Source: Rhodobacteraceae bacterium UBA7436
GTDB taxonomy: Bacteria > Pseudomonadota > Alphaproteobacteria > Rhodobacterales > Rhodobacteraceae
Assembly: GCA_002478745.1 (NCBI GenBank)
Contig: DLQI01000144.1
Location: 1-7,991, forward strand
Length of the DNA stretch: 7,991 nt
Reading direction: 5' to 3'
Position 1 is the stretch's first letter; each line of letters begins with the position of its first letter. Below, one piece after another: positions 1-6,164 of the stretch. The position numbers were made by a program, and so were the translations under genes. The notes beneath the pieces are model-generated. The model was not told where the DNA came from, did no database searches, and worked only from the letters and a program-made list of their open reading frames with translations.

Positions 1-84
1 GTCCTGGCCAATTGGTTCGGGCTGAATCAGAATCGTTTTCAGGATTTCGACAAGTTGGCAATCGACGGGTTGTTGATGTCATAA
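1..84 (+). CDS. Possible 3' end of an upstream gene, product unknown (partial)
   Basis: Frame 1 is open from the window edge to a TAA at 82-84, giving 27 residues that begin VLANWFGLNQ and end KLAIDGLLMS. The composition looks protein-like, with a mix of hydrophobic and charged residues. The same stretch is also open in one minus-strand frame, but that frame has a stop at 79-81 and no convincing start codon, so the plus-strand reading is preferred. The tail is too short for me to assign a family. It could be a chance open stretch. Confidence 0.35.
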   Translation, partial: VLANWFGLNQNRFQDFDKLAIDGLLMS

Positions 85-159
85 GTCTCATGCCAAGAAT
101 TAGCGCTCTAAATGACCCTGTCAGATTAAACACTGACTATTTTAGTCCCAAACCCAACA

Positions 160-182
160 AAGCGGTCCTAAAAGCGATCCTG
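160..182. repeat. Direct repeat copy 1 (AAGCGGTCC-type)
   Basis: This copy consists of AAGCGGTCC followed two bases later by AAAGCGATCCTG, so it is itself an internal near-duplication. It matches 312-334 at 20 of 23 positions. The two copies lie about 150 bp apart, one on each side of the tRNA-Leu fragment. The role is unknown. Recombinase arm-type sites or a decayed mobile-element end are possible. Confidence 0.55.
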
Positions 183-235
183 TTGGAATCCAGATCACTG
201 TATTTGCTTTTTTATTGGTAATTTTAGGGAGATTT

Positions 236-260
236 TGGTGCCCAGAAGAGGACGTCGAAC
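236..260 (-). other. tRNA-Leu 3'-end fragment, possible attachment-site remnant
   Basis: The plus strand reads TGGTGCCCAGAAGAGGAC at 236-253, then one extra G, then TCGAAC. Read on the minus strand this is GTTCGA(c)GTCC, then the acceptor 3' strand TCTGGGC and ACCA, matching the 3' third of a bacterial tRNA-Leu. The 5' strand of the T stem is already degraded (AAAG where GAGG would pair with CCTC), and no D arm, anticodon arm or 5' acceptor strand follows. It is therefore a fragment and not a working tRNA. Such 3' ends are the usual crossover sites of tyrosine-recombinase elements, so a decayed att site is the natural inference. No integrase gene is visible in the window. Confidence 0.6.
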
Positions 261-311
261 TTTCTGTATTTCCATTTAGTTACAGACACTTATTCTAAAT
301 TTAAAATATAT

Positions 312-334
312 AAGCGGTCCCGAAAGCGGTCCTG
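312..334. repeat. Direct repeat copy 2 (AAGCGGTCC-type)
   Basis: This is the second copy of the repeat at 160-182. Here it reads AAGCGGTCC, two bases, then AAAGCGGTCCTG, so the two internal halves agree better than in copy 1. Together the two copies bracket the tRNA-Leu 3' fragment. Confidence 0.55.
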
Positions 335-374
335 ATTTGTGCATCAGATCAGAGTGACATTTTTTGGCTTGCTC

Positions 375-534
375 CCAAAGCTGGACGGGTTGGCAGGTCA
401 GCTTCCGGCCCAAAGCTGTCATCGGCGATGCTGCGGTGCGGCCCGTCAGGCCGGACTTTCGCGGCACGTGCTAAATTCGATGATGGGCGAACTCACAGTG
501 TGCGGACTTTGCTGCCATTAGCTGCACGCGCACC
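375..534. repeat. Degenerate intergenic repeat module (upstream flank)
   Basis: The module includes TGCTGCCATTAG at 510-521, which agrees at 11 of 12 positions with 7806-7817. CCATTAGCTGCAC at 515-527 agrees at 12 of 13 with 7971-7983. CGATGCTGCGG at 426-436 is the exact reverse complement of 7939-7949. The shared words therefore occur in both orientations beyond both ends of the operon. The minus strand across about 385-425 reads like the 'CTTTGGGCCGGAAGCTG' family of intergenic repeats that I recall from Roseobacter-group genomes; that attribution is from memory. The outer boundaries given are approximate. Confidence 0.45.
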
Positions 535-571
535 AATGTCTGGTTCTTGAGCTTAGCTACCTTTAGAGATT

Positions 572-1597
572 TCAAGGCTTGGGTTTGCAAGTCCCTCGTA
601 CAATCAATTCAATATTGCAGCTAACCCGTCTTCTGCCTACCGATTCACCAATGATCGAACGGCTAAGATACTCACCAGCTTGACGTCCAATTTCCCGAGC
701 AGGTAGGCGAATTGTCGTCAAACCGGGCTCCACTTCATTTGAACCCTTGAAATCGCCTATTCCAATTATTGATAGGTCTTCGGGGACATTCAAATTGCAA
801 CTTCGCGCAGCATACAAAACCCCCATCGCCAAAACATCATTCCCACATAGTATTGCACTTGGGCGGTGCTCTGTTTTTAAAATTCGTAAAGCTGCTTCTT
901 TAGCGTCAGCAATACTGTATGTACTTTCAATGTCCCACTGCGGATAAACTCGGGCACCACCTTTGGTCAGAACGGATTGCGCACCATTTCGTCTCTCGCG
1001 TGCGCGGTCATTGTCAACGGTTGGTGGGAACACCAGACCGATTTCCAAATGACCGAGATCGATAAGATGTTGTGCCGCCAAGCAGCCCGCCAATTTGTTA
1101 TCTGAGCCAACACACGAGAGACGTGAATCCTCATTATAATTCCAAAGTGATATTGCGTGAATATATTGGCGTTCAATTAGGTCGTAAGTTTCCTCTGAAT
1201 GGTCTTCGCCAATGAGGGCAACTCCGTCGACACGATGTTCAAGGAATTTTCTCAAAACCGCGTATTCTTTTTCCAAATTGTAACCATGCGAAGCGATGAG
1301 TATCGTAAACCCATGCTTATCCACACTGTCTGAAAAAGCTTGAATCACCTCGGCAAAGATAGCGTGATCAATTGTGGGCACGACTAGGCCGATGGTTCCA
1401 CTGCGAATGCCGTGCATAGTTTGGGCTGCGCGATTACGGATATAACCAAGCTTGCGCACGGCCGTGTCAATTTTCTTGCGAGTCGCCGGATTTACAAGAT
1501 CGGGGTGATTGAAACTGCGCGAGACAGTAGAAATCGAAACTTTCGCGCGCTTTGCGACGGCGAAAATATCTACTTTATCTTTTTTAATATCAGTCAT
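572..1597 (-). CDS. LacI-family transcriptional regulator, divergent to the transport/catabolic operon
   Basis: The protein has 341 residues, the normal LacI/GalR length. Residues 11-30 form the helix-turn-helix (IFAVAKRAKVSISTVSRSFN), continuing into VNPATRKKI. Residues 52-63 are the hinge, and GTIGLVVP from about 67 opens the periplasmic-binding-protein-like effector domain. Further family marks are RERRNG (200-205), AILCGNDVLAMG (248-259), the VPEDLSIIGIGD run (271-282) and LTTIRLPAREIG (293-304). The gene is complete and intact. The start ATG lies at 1595-1597 with only a weak upstream Shine-Dalgarno. Its divergent position 99 bp from tctA suggests that it represses, or ligand-dependently controls, the adjacent operon and perhaps itself. 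In the Cupriavidus sauRSTU cluster the regulator gene sauR is likewise divergent. The effector cannot be read from sequence; sulfoacetate or a related intermediate is an inference. Confidence 0.95.
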   Translation of the reverse strand: MTDIKKDKVDIFAVAKRAKVSISTVSRSFNHPDLVNPATRKKIDTAVRKLGYIRNRAAQTMHGIRSGTIGLVVPTIDHAIFAEVIQAFSDSVDKHGFTILIASHGYNLEKEYAVLRKFLEHRVDGVALIGEDHSEETYDLIERQYIHAISLWNYNEDSRLSCVGSDNKLAGCLAAQHLIDLGHLEIGLVFPPTVDNDRARERRNGAQSVLTKGGARVYPQWDIESTYSIADAKEAALRILKTEHRPSAILCGNDVLAMGVLYAARSCNLNVPEDLSIIGIGDFKGSNEVEPGLTTIRLPAREIGRQAGEYLSRSIIGESVGRRRVSCNIELIVRGTCKPKP

Positions 1598-1696
1598 TTA
1601 AAGGCCAATTTCTGCTAATTTATGAAAACATTTGCAATACTATTTTCATCATCTAACCTTATAGGTCAACAACAGGTAAGACTGGAACACCGACGC
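1598..1696. promoter_or_regulatory. Divergent control region between the lacI-type gene and tctA
   Basis: These 99 bp must hold the promoters of both transcription units if tctA starts at 1697. The segment is AT-rich in its first half. I found no -35/-10 pair on either strand close enough to consensus to mark as a promoter. The most regular element is the inverted repeat at 1622-1649, listed separately as a candidate operator. Confidence 0.6.
1622..1649. promoter_or_regulatory. Inverted repeat, candidate operator of the LacI-type regulator
   Basis: Arms ATGAAAA (1622-1628) and TTTTCAT (1643-1649) are perfect 7-bp inverted repeats around a 14-bp spacer. The palindrome TTGCAA (1632-1637) lies near, but one base off, the dyad centre. 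LacI-family proteins bind palindromes as dimers, and this is the clearest dyad in the divergent gap. The spacing is wider than in classic LacI-family operators, and the typical central CG is missing. The assignment is therefore tentative. The dyad's first three bases are the ATG of a longer but unlikely tctA start. Confidence 0.4.
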
Positions 1697-3208
1697 ATGG
1701 AATTCATCTATTACTTTGGTGACGTTTTCACACCGATCAACTTTGGCCTGCTGTTGCTGGGTACAATTGGTGGTCTAATCCTTGGCGCGACACCCGGGCT
1801 TTCACCAACTATGGCGGTTGCCTTGTTGATCCCATTCACCTTTCAACTAGAGGCTGCTCAAGGGTTGATCTTGCTTGGCGCAGCCTACACTTCGACCGTC
1901 GCGGGCGGCGCAGTTTCCGCTATCCTTCTCAAAATTCCAGGTGCGCCTGCGAATATTGCCACTACGCTTGATGGGCACGCGATGGCCCTGAAAGGTGAAG
2001 GGGCAAAAGCGCTACAGCTGTCCTTCCTTTCCTCCGCTGTCGGTGGTGTGTTTGGCGTTTTACTGCTCATCTTCCTCACACCCGTCTTAGCGCAATGGGC
2101 GCTCGCATTCGGTCCCAGCCACCTGTTCTGGCTCGCCATCCTTGGGGTAACAGTCATTGGATCGCTGGATTCTAAATCAGTAGTCAAAGGATTACTGTCC
2201 GGCTGTATCGGTCTTTGGCTTGCGACAATCGGCTTTGACGACATCATGGGCGCTCAACGCTTTATCTTTCACCCCTCATTGGGCGGGGGCATTAACATCA
2301 TTGCGGCCTTGATCGGTCTATTCGCAATCCCGCAAGTCATCACCATGTTTGCCAAGGGCCGCAAAAATGACGGGGCCGAAGCGATCCAAGTCCAAAAGCA
2401 TCCGATCAAAGGTGCAATATCCGAGTTGTTCCGCTACAAACGCGCTGTGGGCATCGGCACAATCACCGGTTCCATCATCGGCCTCATCCCGGGTGTCGGT
2501 GGCCAAATCGCTGGCCTCGTCGCCTATGATCAATCCAAGAAATTCAGCCCTGATCGGGATAAATTCGGCACGGGTCATCCCGAAGGATTGATTGCCGCCG
2601 AGTCTGCTAACAACGCAATGGTCGGGCCATCGTTGGTGCCGCTTCTCACGCTTTCCATCCCGGGGTCACCGACAGCAGCGGTTCTGCTTGGTGGTCTTCT
2701 GATCCACGGCATCTTCCCCGGCACGGACTTGTTCGACAACCACCCAGACGTGGCATGGACCTTCATTAACTCAATGCTCATCGGTCAAATCCTGATGTGT
2801 ATCTTCGGGCTTTATGTGGCTGGCATGGCCGCACGCGTCGCCCAAGTCCCACAATCCATGATGGCCGCCATTGTCCTTGGCCTTGCTGTATTCGGCAGCT
2901 ACTCGGTTCAATCCAGCATGGGCGATGTCTATGTCATGGCCTCGCTTGGCGTGATGATGTATTTCCTTGAACGCTTCGGGTTTTCCGCCGCCCCATTGGT
3001 CCTTGGTCTAATCCTTGGCCCAATCGCGGAAAGTAATTTCATCCAAGGCAGCATGATTGCGACGGCCACAGACGGTTTGGCCCCCTATTTCCTAACTGGC
3101 ACGTTGAACCTATTCCTTATCGCAGTTGTGATCCTGTCGATCCTTTACTCAGGCTACATGGAGCTCAGAACCAAACGCTACACATCGAAAGAGGAGATCA
3201 TGGCATGA
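1697..3208 (+). CDS. tctA: Tripartite tricarboxylate transporter, large membrane subunit TctA
   Basis: This is the channel-forming large permease of a TTT secondary transporter in the inner membrane. It has 503 residues and is strongly hydrophobic, with about a dozen membrane segments. The conserved glycine/proline motif GATPGLSPTMA (30-40) is echoed by GLIPGVGGQIAG (262-273). KIPGAPANIA (79-88) is echoed by SIPGSPTAAV (320-329). This is the internal duplication known for TctA. The loop GTGHPEGLIAAESANNA (291-307) is also typical. I place the start at 1697 (MEFIYYFGDVFTPINFG), which matches the family N-terminus. The longer in-frame ATG at 1622 would add 25 residues unlike TctA and would begin inside the candidate operator. 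The Shine-Dalgarno at 1697 is weak. The stop overlaps the tctB start by 4 bp (ATGA), which implies coupled translation. Confidence 0.95.
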   Translation: MEFIYYFGDVFTPINFGLLLLGTIGGLILGATPGLSPTMAVALLIPFTFQLEAAQGLILLGAAYTSTVAGGAVSAILLKIPGAPANIATTLDGHAMALKGEGAKALQLSFLSSAVGGVFGVLLLIFLTPVLAQWALAFGPSHLFWLAILGVTVIGSLDSKSVVKGLLSGCIGLWLATIGFDDIMGAQRFIFHPSLGGGINIIAALIGLFAIPQVITMFAKGRKNDGAEAIQVQKHPIKGAISELFRYKRAVGIGTITGSIIGLIPGVGGQIAGLVAYDQSKKFSPDRDKFGTGHPEGLIAAESANNAMVGPSLVPLLTLSIPGSPTAAVLLGGLLIHGIFPGTDLFDNHPDVAWTFINSMLIGQILMCIFGLYVAGMAARVAQVPQSMMAAIVLGLAVFGSYSVQSSMGDVYVMASLGVMMYFLERFGFSAAPLVLGLILGPIAESNFIQGSMIATATDGLAPYFLTGTLNLFLIAVVILSILYSGYMELRTKRYTSKEEIMA

Positions 3209-3675
3209 GCACCGTCACACTGCCCCGTCTTCAGCACATTATCGGCTCTGGCCTCGTCGCCGCCGTTGGCGCATCCGTCTGCTACATCAGTTATACACAA
3301 CAACCCTCCGAGGCATTTTTATTCCCAAGGCTCATCTCGAGCGTCTTCCTTGTCCTTGCACTTTGGACGTTCATAAAAGCCTGCCTTGGCTGGACAAAAG
3401 TTGGCAACGGCATCTCGATGACCCAATTCAAGAACCTGGCCCCCGGATTGGTCGTCGCATTGATCTACATCTTCTGGGCCGCCAAGGGCTTTGGTTTTTA
3501 CACCGCGACAACAATCGCTTTTTTCATTCTGCTTAGCCTCTACGATCCCGCGCCTCATACGGCGCTGAAATCATGGGTTAAACGCATGATCACAACGGCC
3601 TGTTTCATGGGCGTTATGTACGGTCTCTTCGCACTTCTGCTGAAAGTTTACACACCGCGAGAGATTTTTTTCTGA
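3205..3675 (+). CDS. tctB: Tripartite tricarboxylate transporter, small membrane subunit TctB
   Basis: This 156-residue protein has four or five predicted hydrophobic segments: about 10-30, 41-62, 77-92, 97-113 and 128-146. Length and arrangement fit TctB, the poorly conserved small membrane subunit that pairs with TctA. Assignment relies more on size, topology and position between tctA and tctC than on motifs. The start ATG at 3205 overlaps the tctA stop and is served by GAGGAG at 3191-3196, inside the end of tctA. A 40-bp gap follows before tctC, with a small CCGC/GCGG stem (3677-3688) directly after the stop. Confidence 0.9.
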   Translation: MSTVTLPRLQHIIGSGLVAAVGASVCYISYTQQPSEAFLFPRLISSVFLVLALWTFIKACLGWTKVGNGISMTQFKNLAPGLVVALIYIFWAAKGFGFYTATTIAFFILLSLYDPAPHTALKSWVKRMITTACFMGVMYGLFALLLKVYTPREIFF

Positions 3676-3702
3676 ACCGCACAAGCGGCAGAATCCACTT
3701 AA

Positions 3703-3709
3703 GGGAGGA
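3703..3709 (+). promoter_or_regulatory. Strong ribosome binding site of tctC
   Basis: GGGAGGA lies 6 nt before the ATG at 3716. It is the best Shine-Dalgarno in the window, against a weak one for tctA. This fits the common need to make the periplasmic binding protein in excess over the membrane subunits. Confidence 0.7.
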
Positions 3710-3715
3710 ACTAAA

Positions 3716-4684
3716 ATGAAGACATTACTAGCAGGGGCAGCAATTGCCCTCATGGGCCTGACCCAAACAGCAACCGCTGATGGTCATGCCAACTATCCTG
3801 AACGCCCGATCATGATGATGGTCAGCTATGGTGCCGGTGGTGCCACGGATTTCCAAGCGCGCATTGTGACCATGACAGCAGGCAACGAGGACGCATTGGG
3901 TATGCCCGTCGCAATCATCAACAAACCCGGCGCTGGTGGGCGTGTTGGTTGGAACTGGCTTGCGGGTCAAGCCGAGGCTGACGGTTACACGCTTGGGGCC
4001 TACAACGTCCCCCACTTCATCGCGCAGTCCATCAAAGGCGGCGTTGAATATAGCACTGAATCCTTTGAACCGATTGCGAACTGGGGTGCTGATCCTGCCG
4101 TATTGGTTGTTGGCGCAGACAGCGCATTCAACACGTTGCAAGACGTCGTTGATTTCGCCAAAGCCAACCCGGGCAAGCTGACAACATCCGGCGCTGGCTT
4201 GTTTGTGGGTCACCACATTGCAGCGCTGCAAATGGAAAAAGCTGGCGACATGAAGATGGCCTATATCCCGACAAAGGGTGGCGGTGCCGCGGCAATGAAA
4301 GCTGTGATTGCGGGCGACGTGATGGCGGGCATCAACAACCTGTCTGACGCATTCCGCGCTGCGTCTGCTGGCAACGTCAAAATTCTTGCTGTGGCCGATC
4401 TGGAACGCAATGAATTCCTACCAGACGTTCCGACGATGATGGAAAGCGGCCTTGCCGTTGACAATGCTTCCGTGAATTTTCGCGGTGTGATGGTGCCAAA
4501 AGGCACACCACAAGGCATCATCGACAAGTTGGCGGCAACCGTACCAATGATGTTCGAAAACAAGCGCGTCGCTGGTAAAATGAAAGCTGGCGGTTCGCCA
4601 ATGCACATTATGAACCGTGACGAAGTGTTGGCGATGTGGGCCGCACGTGAAGAGACCCTGAAAGAACTGCTCGCAGGTCTGTAA
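3716..4684 (+). CDS. tctC: TTT transporter periplasmic substrate-binding protein TctC (Bug family)
   Basis: This is the extracytoplasmic solute receptor of the TTT system. It has 322 residues, the usual Bug/TctC length. Residues 1-21 form a Sec signal peptide (MKTLLAGAAIALMGLTQTATA), with likely cleavage before DGHANYPERP. The first-domain ligand loop YGAGGATDFQAR (38-49) carries the family glycines and the conserved Asp. NKPGAGGRVGW (69-79), PTKGGGAAAMKAVIAGDVMAG (185-205) and FLPDVPTMMESG (234-245) are also characteristic. Bug proteins bind small carboxylates, mainly through backbone and water contacts with the carboxylate, so the ligand cannot be read off. The downstream enzymes suggest sulfoacetate or a similar short acid. 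The subunit order A-B-C is the reverse of the better-known C-B-A arrangement. Confidence 0.95.
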   Translation: MKTLLAGAAIALMGLTQTATADGHANYPERPIMMMVSYGAGGATDFQARIVTMTAGNEDALGMPVAIINKPGAGGRVGWNWLAGQAEADGYTLGAYNVPHFIAQSIKGGVEYSTESFEPIANWGADPAVLVVGADSAFNTLQDVVDFAKANPGKLTTSGAGLFVGHHIAALQMEKAGDMKMAYIPTKGGGAAAMKAVIAGDVMAGINNLSDAFRAASAGNVKILAVADLERNEFLPDVPTMMESGLAVDNASVNFRGVMVPKGTPQGIIDKLAATVPMMFENKRVAGKMKAGGSPMHIMNRDEVLAMWAAREETLKELLAGL

Positions 4685-4705
4685 AGCCACCTAAATCAAA
4701 TATGT

Positions 4706-4730
4706 TCTTCCCCATTACATCGGGGGAGGA
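4706..4730 (+). terminator. Stem-loop between tctC and the dehydrogenase gene, possible attenuator or mRNA stabiliser
   Basis: TCTTCCCC (4706-4713) can pair with GGGGAGGA (4723-4730) as an 8-bp stem with one G-U pair and a 9-nt loop. It is followed by TCCTCTTTC, which is pyrimidine-rich but not a true T-run. Its position after the binding-protein gene, 22 nt after the tctC stop, suggests partial termination or 3'-end protection of the tct message. It is a weak intrinsic terminator at best, so read-through to the catabolic genes is expected. Confidence 0.4.
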
Positions 4731-4760
4731 TCCTCTTTCAAACTCTAGGAAACGCCCCAA

Positions 4761-6164
4761 ATGACCGTTCTTGATGATCTTGCCGAAGTCGAAGCCATTG
4801 TTGCAAGCGCGCGCGCTGCACAGCTGCGGTTCGAGGCGAACGGCTCTCAAGCTCGCTATGACCGCGCAGCCCAAGCGGCTGCATGGGCGATCATGGAACC
4901 CTCCAGAAACACTCATCTTGCTGAACTGGCCGTGCAAACAACTGGCCTTGGCAACGTGCCTGACAAAATCACAAAAAATCACCGCAAGACACTGGGCCTG
5001 ATGCGCGATATATCAACAGCTAAAACCTATGGCATCATCAGCGATAATGCAGAGACTGGCATCACCGAAATCGCCCGTCCCATCGGGGTAATAGGTGCCG
5101 TTGTCCCGTCGACCAATCCTGCAGCGACGCCTGCGAACAACATCATCAACGCCCTGAAATGCGGCAATGCAATTGTGCTGTCTCCTTCGCCGAAAGGCGT
5201 TCCGGCCTGTGAAGTCCTGATCGGCTATATTCATGCAGAATTTGACAAAATCGGTGAGGATCGTGATCTTGTCCAAATGGTGCAAGGCAAGGGCAGCAAA
5301 GAGAAAACCCAACGCCTGCTTGAGATCAGCGATCTGATCGTCGTGACTGGATCACAAAATAACGTGAAGCGGGCCTACACATCTGGAACGCCAGCGTTGG
5401 CTGTGGGTGCCGGTAACGTCACAGTAATCGTAGATGAAACATGCAATCTGGACGCAGCTGCTGAAAAGATCACTGCCTCCAAAACCTTCGACAACGCGAC
5501 CTCATGCTCATCCGAGAATTCAATGGTTGTGGTCGAGGCAATATACGACGACTTCATGATCGCCCTCGCCAGAGCTGGCGGCGCACGCGTCACGGACGAG
5601 GCCGCAATCATCGCCAAGCTCTGGCCTGACGGGCACCTAAACCGATCCGTCATCGCCCAAGACGCCGACAAAATGCTGCAAGCATTAGGTATGGAGAATG
5701 ACGTCCCCCAAAACACCAAATTTCTAGCCGTAGAAACCAAAGGTATTGGGCCCGACCACCCGCTTTCAGGCGAGAAGCTCTCTCGTGTCGCAGCGCTTTA
5801 CCGAGCCCGCGACTTTGATGATGCGCTTAAGGTCACTAAGGAAATTATGGCCTATCAAGGCGCGGGTCACTCGGTCGGTCTGTACTCCAACAATCCAGAT
5901 CGCGCCCTACAAGTCGGCATGAAAATCCCAACCTGTCGTGTGATCGTAAATCAAGCTCATACCTTTGCGACTGGTGGTTCCTTCACCAATGGTATGCCGT
6001 TTTCGCTGTCGATGGGGTGTGGATCATGGGGCGGGAATTCCATCGATGACAACGTGCATTGGAAACATTTCATGCAAACGACCAAGATCATTCGCGAAAT
6101 CCCACCGCGCGAACCAAAAGTTGAAGATATCTTTTCCGACTATTGGAAAGCTGCTGGTCAATGA
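4761..6164 (+). CDS. sauS: Acylating (CoA-dependent) aldehyde dehydrogenase, probable sulfoacetaldehyde dehydrogenase SauS
   Basis: This cytoplasmic NAD(P)-dependent enzyme of the acylating aldehyde dehydrogenase branch (EutE, AdhE N-domain, SauS) interconverts an acyl-CoA and its aldehyde. It has 467 residues. The nucleotide-binding segment includes VVPSTNPAATPANN (114-127) and GTPALAVGAGNVTVIVD (209-225). The catalytic Cys is C249 in KTFDNATSCSSEN (241-253). The C-terminal GMPFSLSMGCGSWGGNS (411-427) is the hallmark of this branch. The Glu general base of hydrolytic ALDHs is not expected here. The ATG at 4761 has AGGA at 4747-4750. The 3' end overlaps the ligase start by 4 bp. Paired with a ligase it would work as acyl-CoA reductase, as SauS reduces sulfoacetyl-CoA to sulfoacetaldehyde (EC 1.2.1.81). 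The family call is firm. The substrate is inferred from the gene set; oxalyl-CoA to glyoxylate is an alternative. Confidence 0.85.
   Translation: MTVLDDLAEVEAIVASARAAQLRFEANGSQARYDRAAQAAAWAIMEPSRNTHLAELAVQTTGLGNVPDKITKNHRKTLGLMRDISTAKTYGIISDNAETGITEIARPIGVIGAVVPSTNPAATPANNIINALKCGNAIVLSPSPKGVPACEVLIGYIHAEFDKIGEDRDLVQMVQGKGSKEKTQRLLEISDLIVVTGSQNNVKRAYTSGTPALAVGAGNVTVIVDETCNLDAAAEKITASKTFDNATSCSSENSMVVVEAIYDDFMIALARAGGARVTDEAAIIAKLWPDGHLNRSVIAQDADKMLQALGMENDVPQNTKFLAVETKGIGPDHPLSGEKLSRVAALYRARDFDDALKVTKEIMAYQGAGHSVGLYSNNPDRALQVGMKIPTCRVIVNQAHTFATGGSFTNGMPFSLSMGCGSWGGNSIDDNVHWKHFMQTTKIIREIPPREPKVEDIFSDYWKAAGQ

Larger units (their letters stand above)
85..571. other. Gene-free, AT-rich, repeat-bearing intergenic region
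   Basis: No open frame here has a believable protein sequence or a ribosome binding site. The part from about 190 to 315 is notably AT-rich. The region contains a tRNA-Leu 3'-end fragment (236-260), a direct repeat pair (160-182 and 312-334) and a degenerate repeat module (about 375-534). It also contains two small stem candidates: GACTA/TAGTC at 135-147, and CGGCC/GGCCG at 439-453. Neither is followed by a T-tract, so I do not call a terminator for the regulator gene that ends at 572. Confidence 0.6.

Noticed and set aside
12..221. 69-codon plus-strand frame near the left edge
   Set aside because: It has no ribosome binding site, runs through AT-rich and repeat sequence, and its translation resembles no protein I know; frame 1 to the stop at 84 is more protein-like.
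236..260. A complete tRNA gene
   Set aside because: Only the acceptor/T-arm end is present; the T stem is broken and no anticodon arm can be found on either strand nearby.
276..521. Short frames on both strands across the upstream flank
   Set aside because: They run through the degenerate repeat module and a direct repeat copy, overlap one another and lack convincing starts. A minus-strand SGPLSGPL run comes only from the internally repeated AAGCGGTCC unit.
1622..1696. Start of tctA at the ATG at 1622
   Set aside because: The 25 extra residues do not resemble a TctA N-terminus, the ATG sits within an inverted repeat in the promoter region, and the start at 1697 fits the family.
3728..4231. 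167-codon minus-strand frame inside tctC
   Set aside because: It is a shadow of the intact tctC reading frame, with Cys/His-rich translation typical of antisense frames.
6143..6160. TTG start of the ligase at 6143
   Set aside because: The ATG at 6161 forms an ATGA overlap with the preceding stop, as at tctA/tctB, and gives a normal N-terminus.
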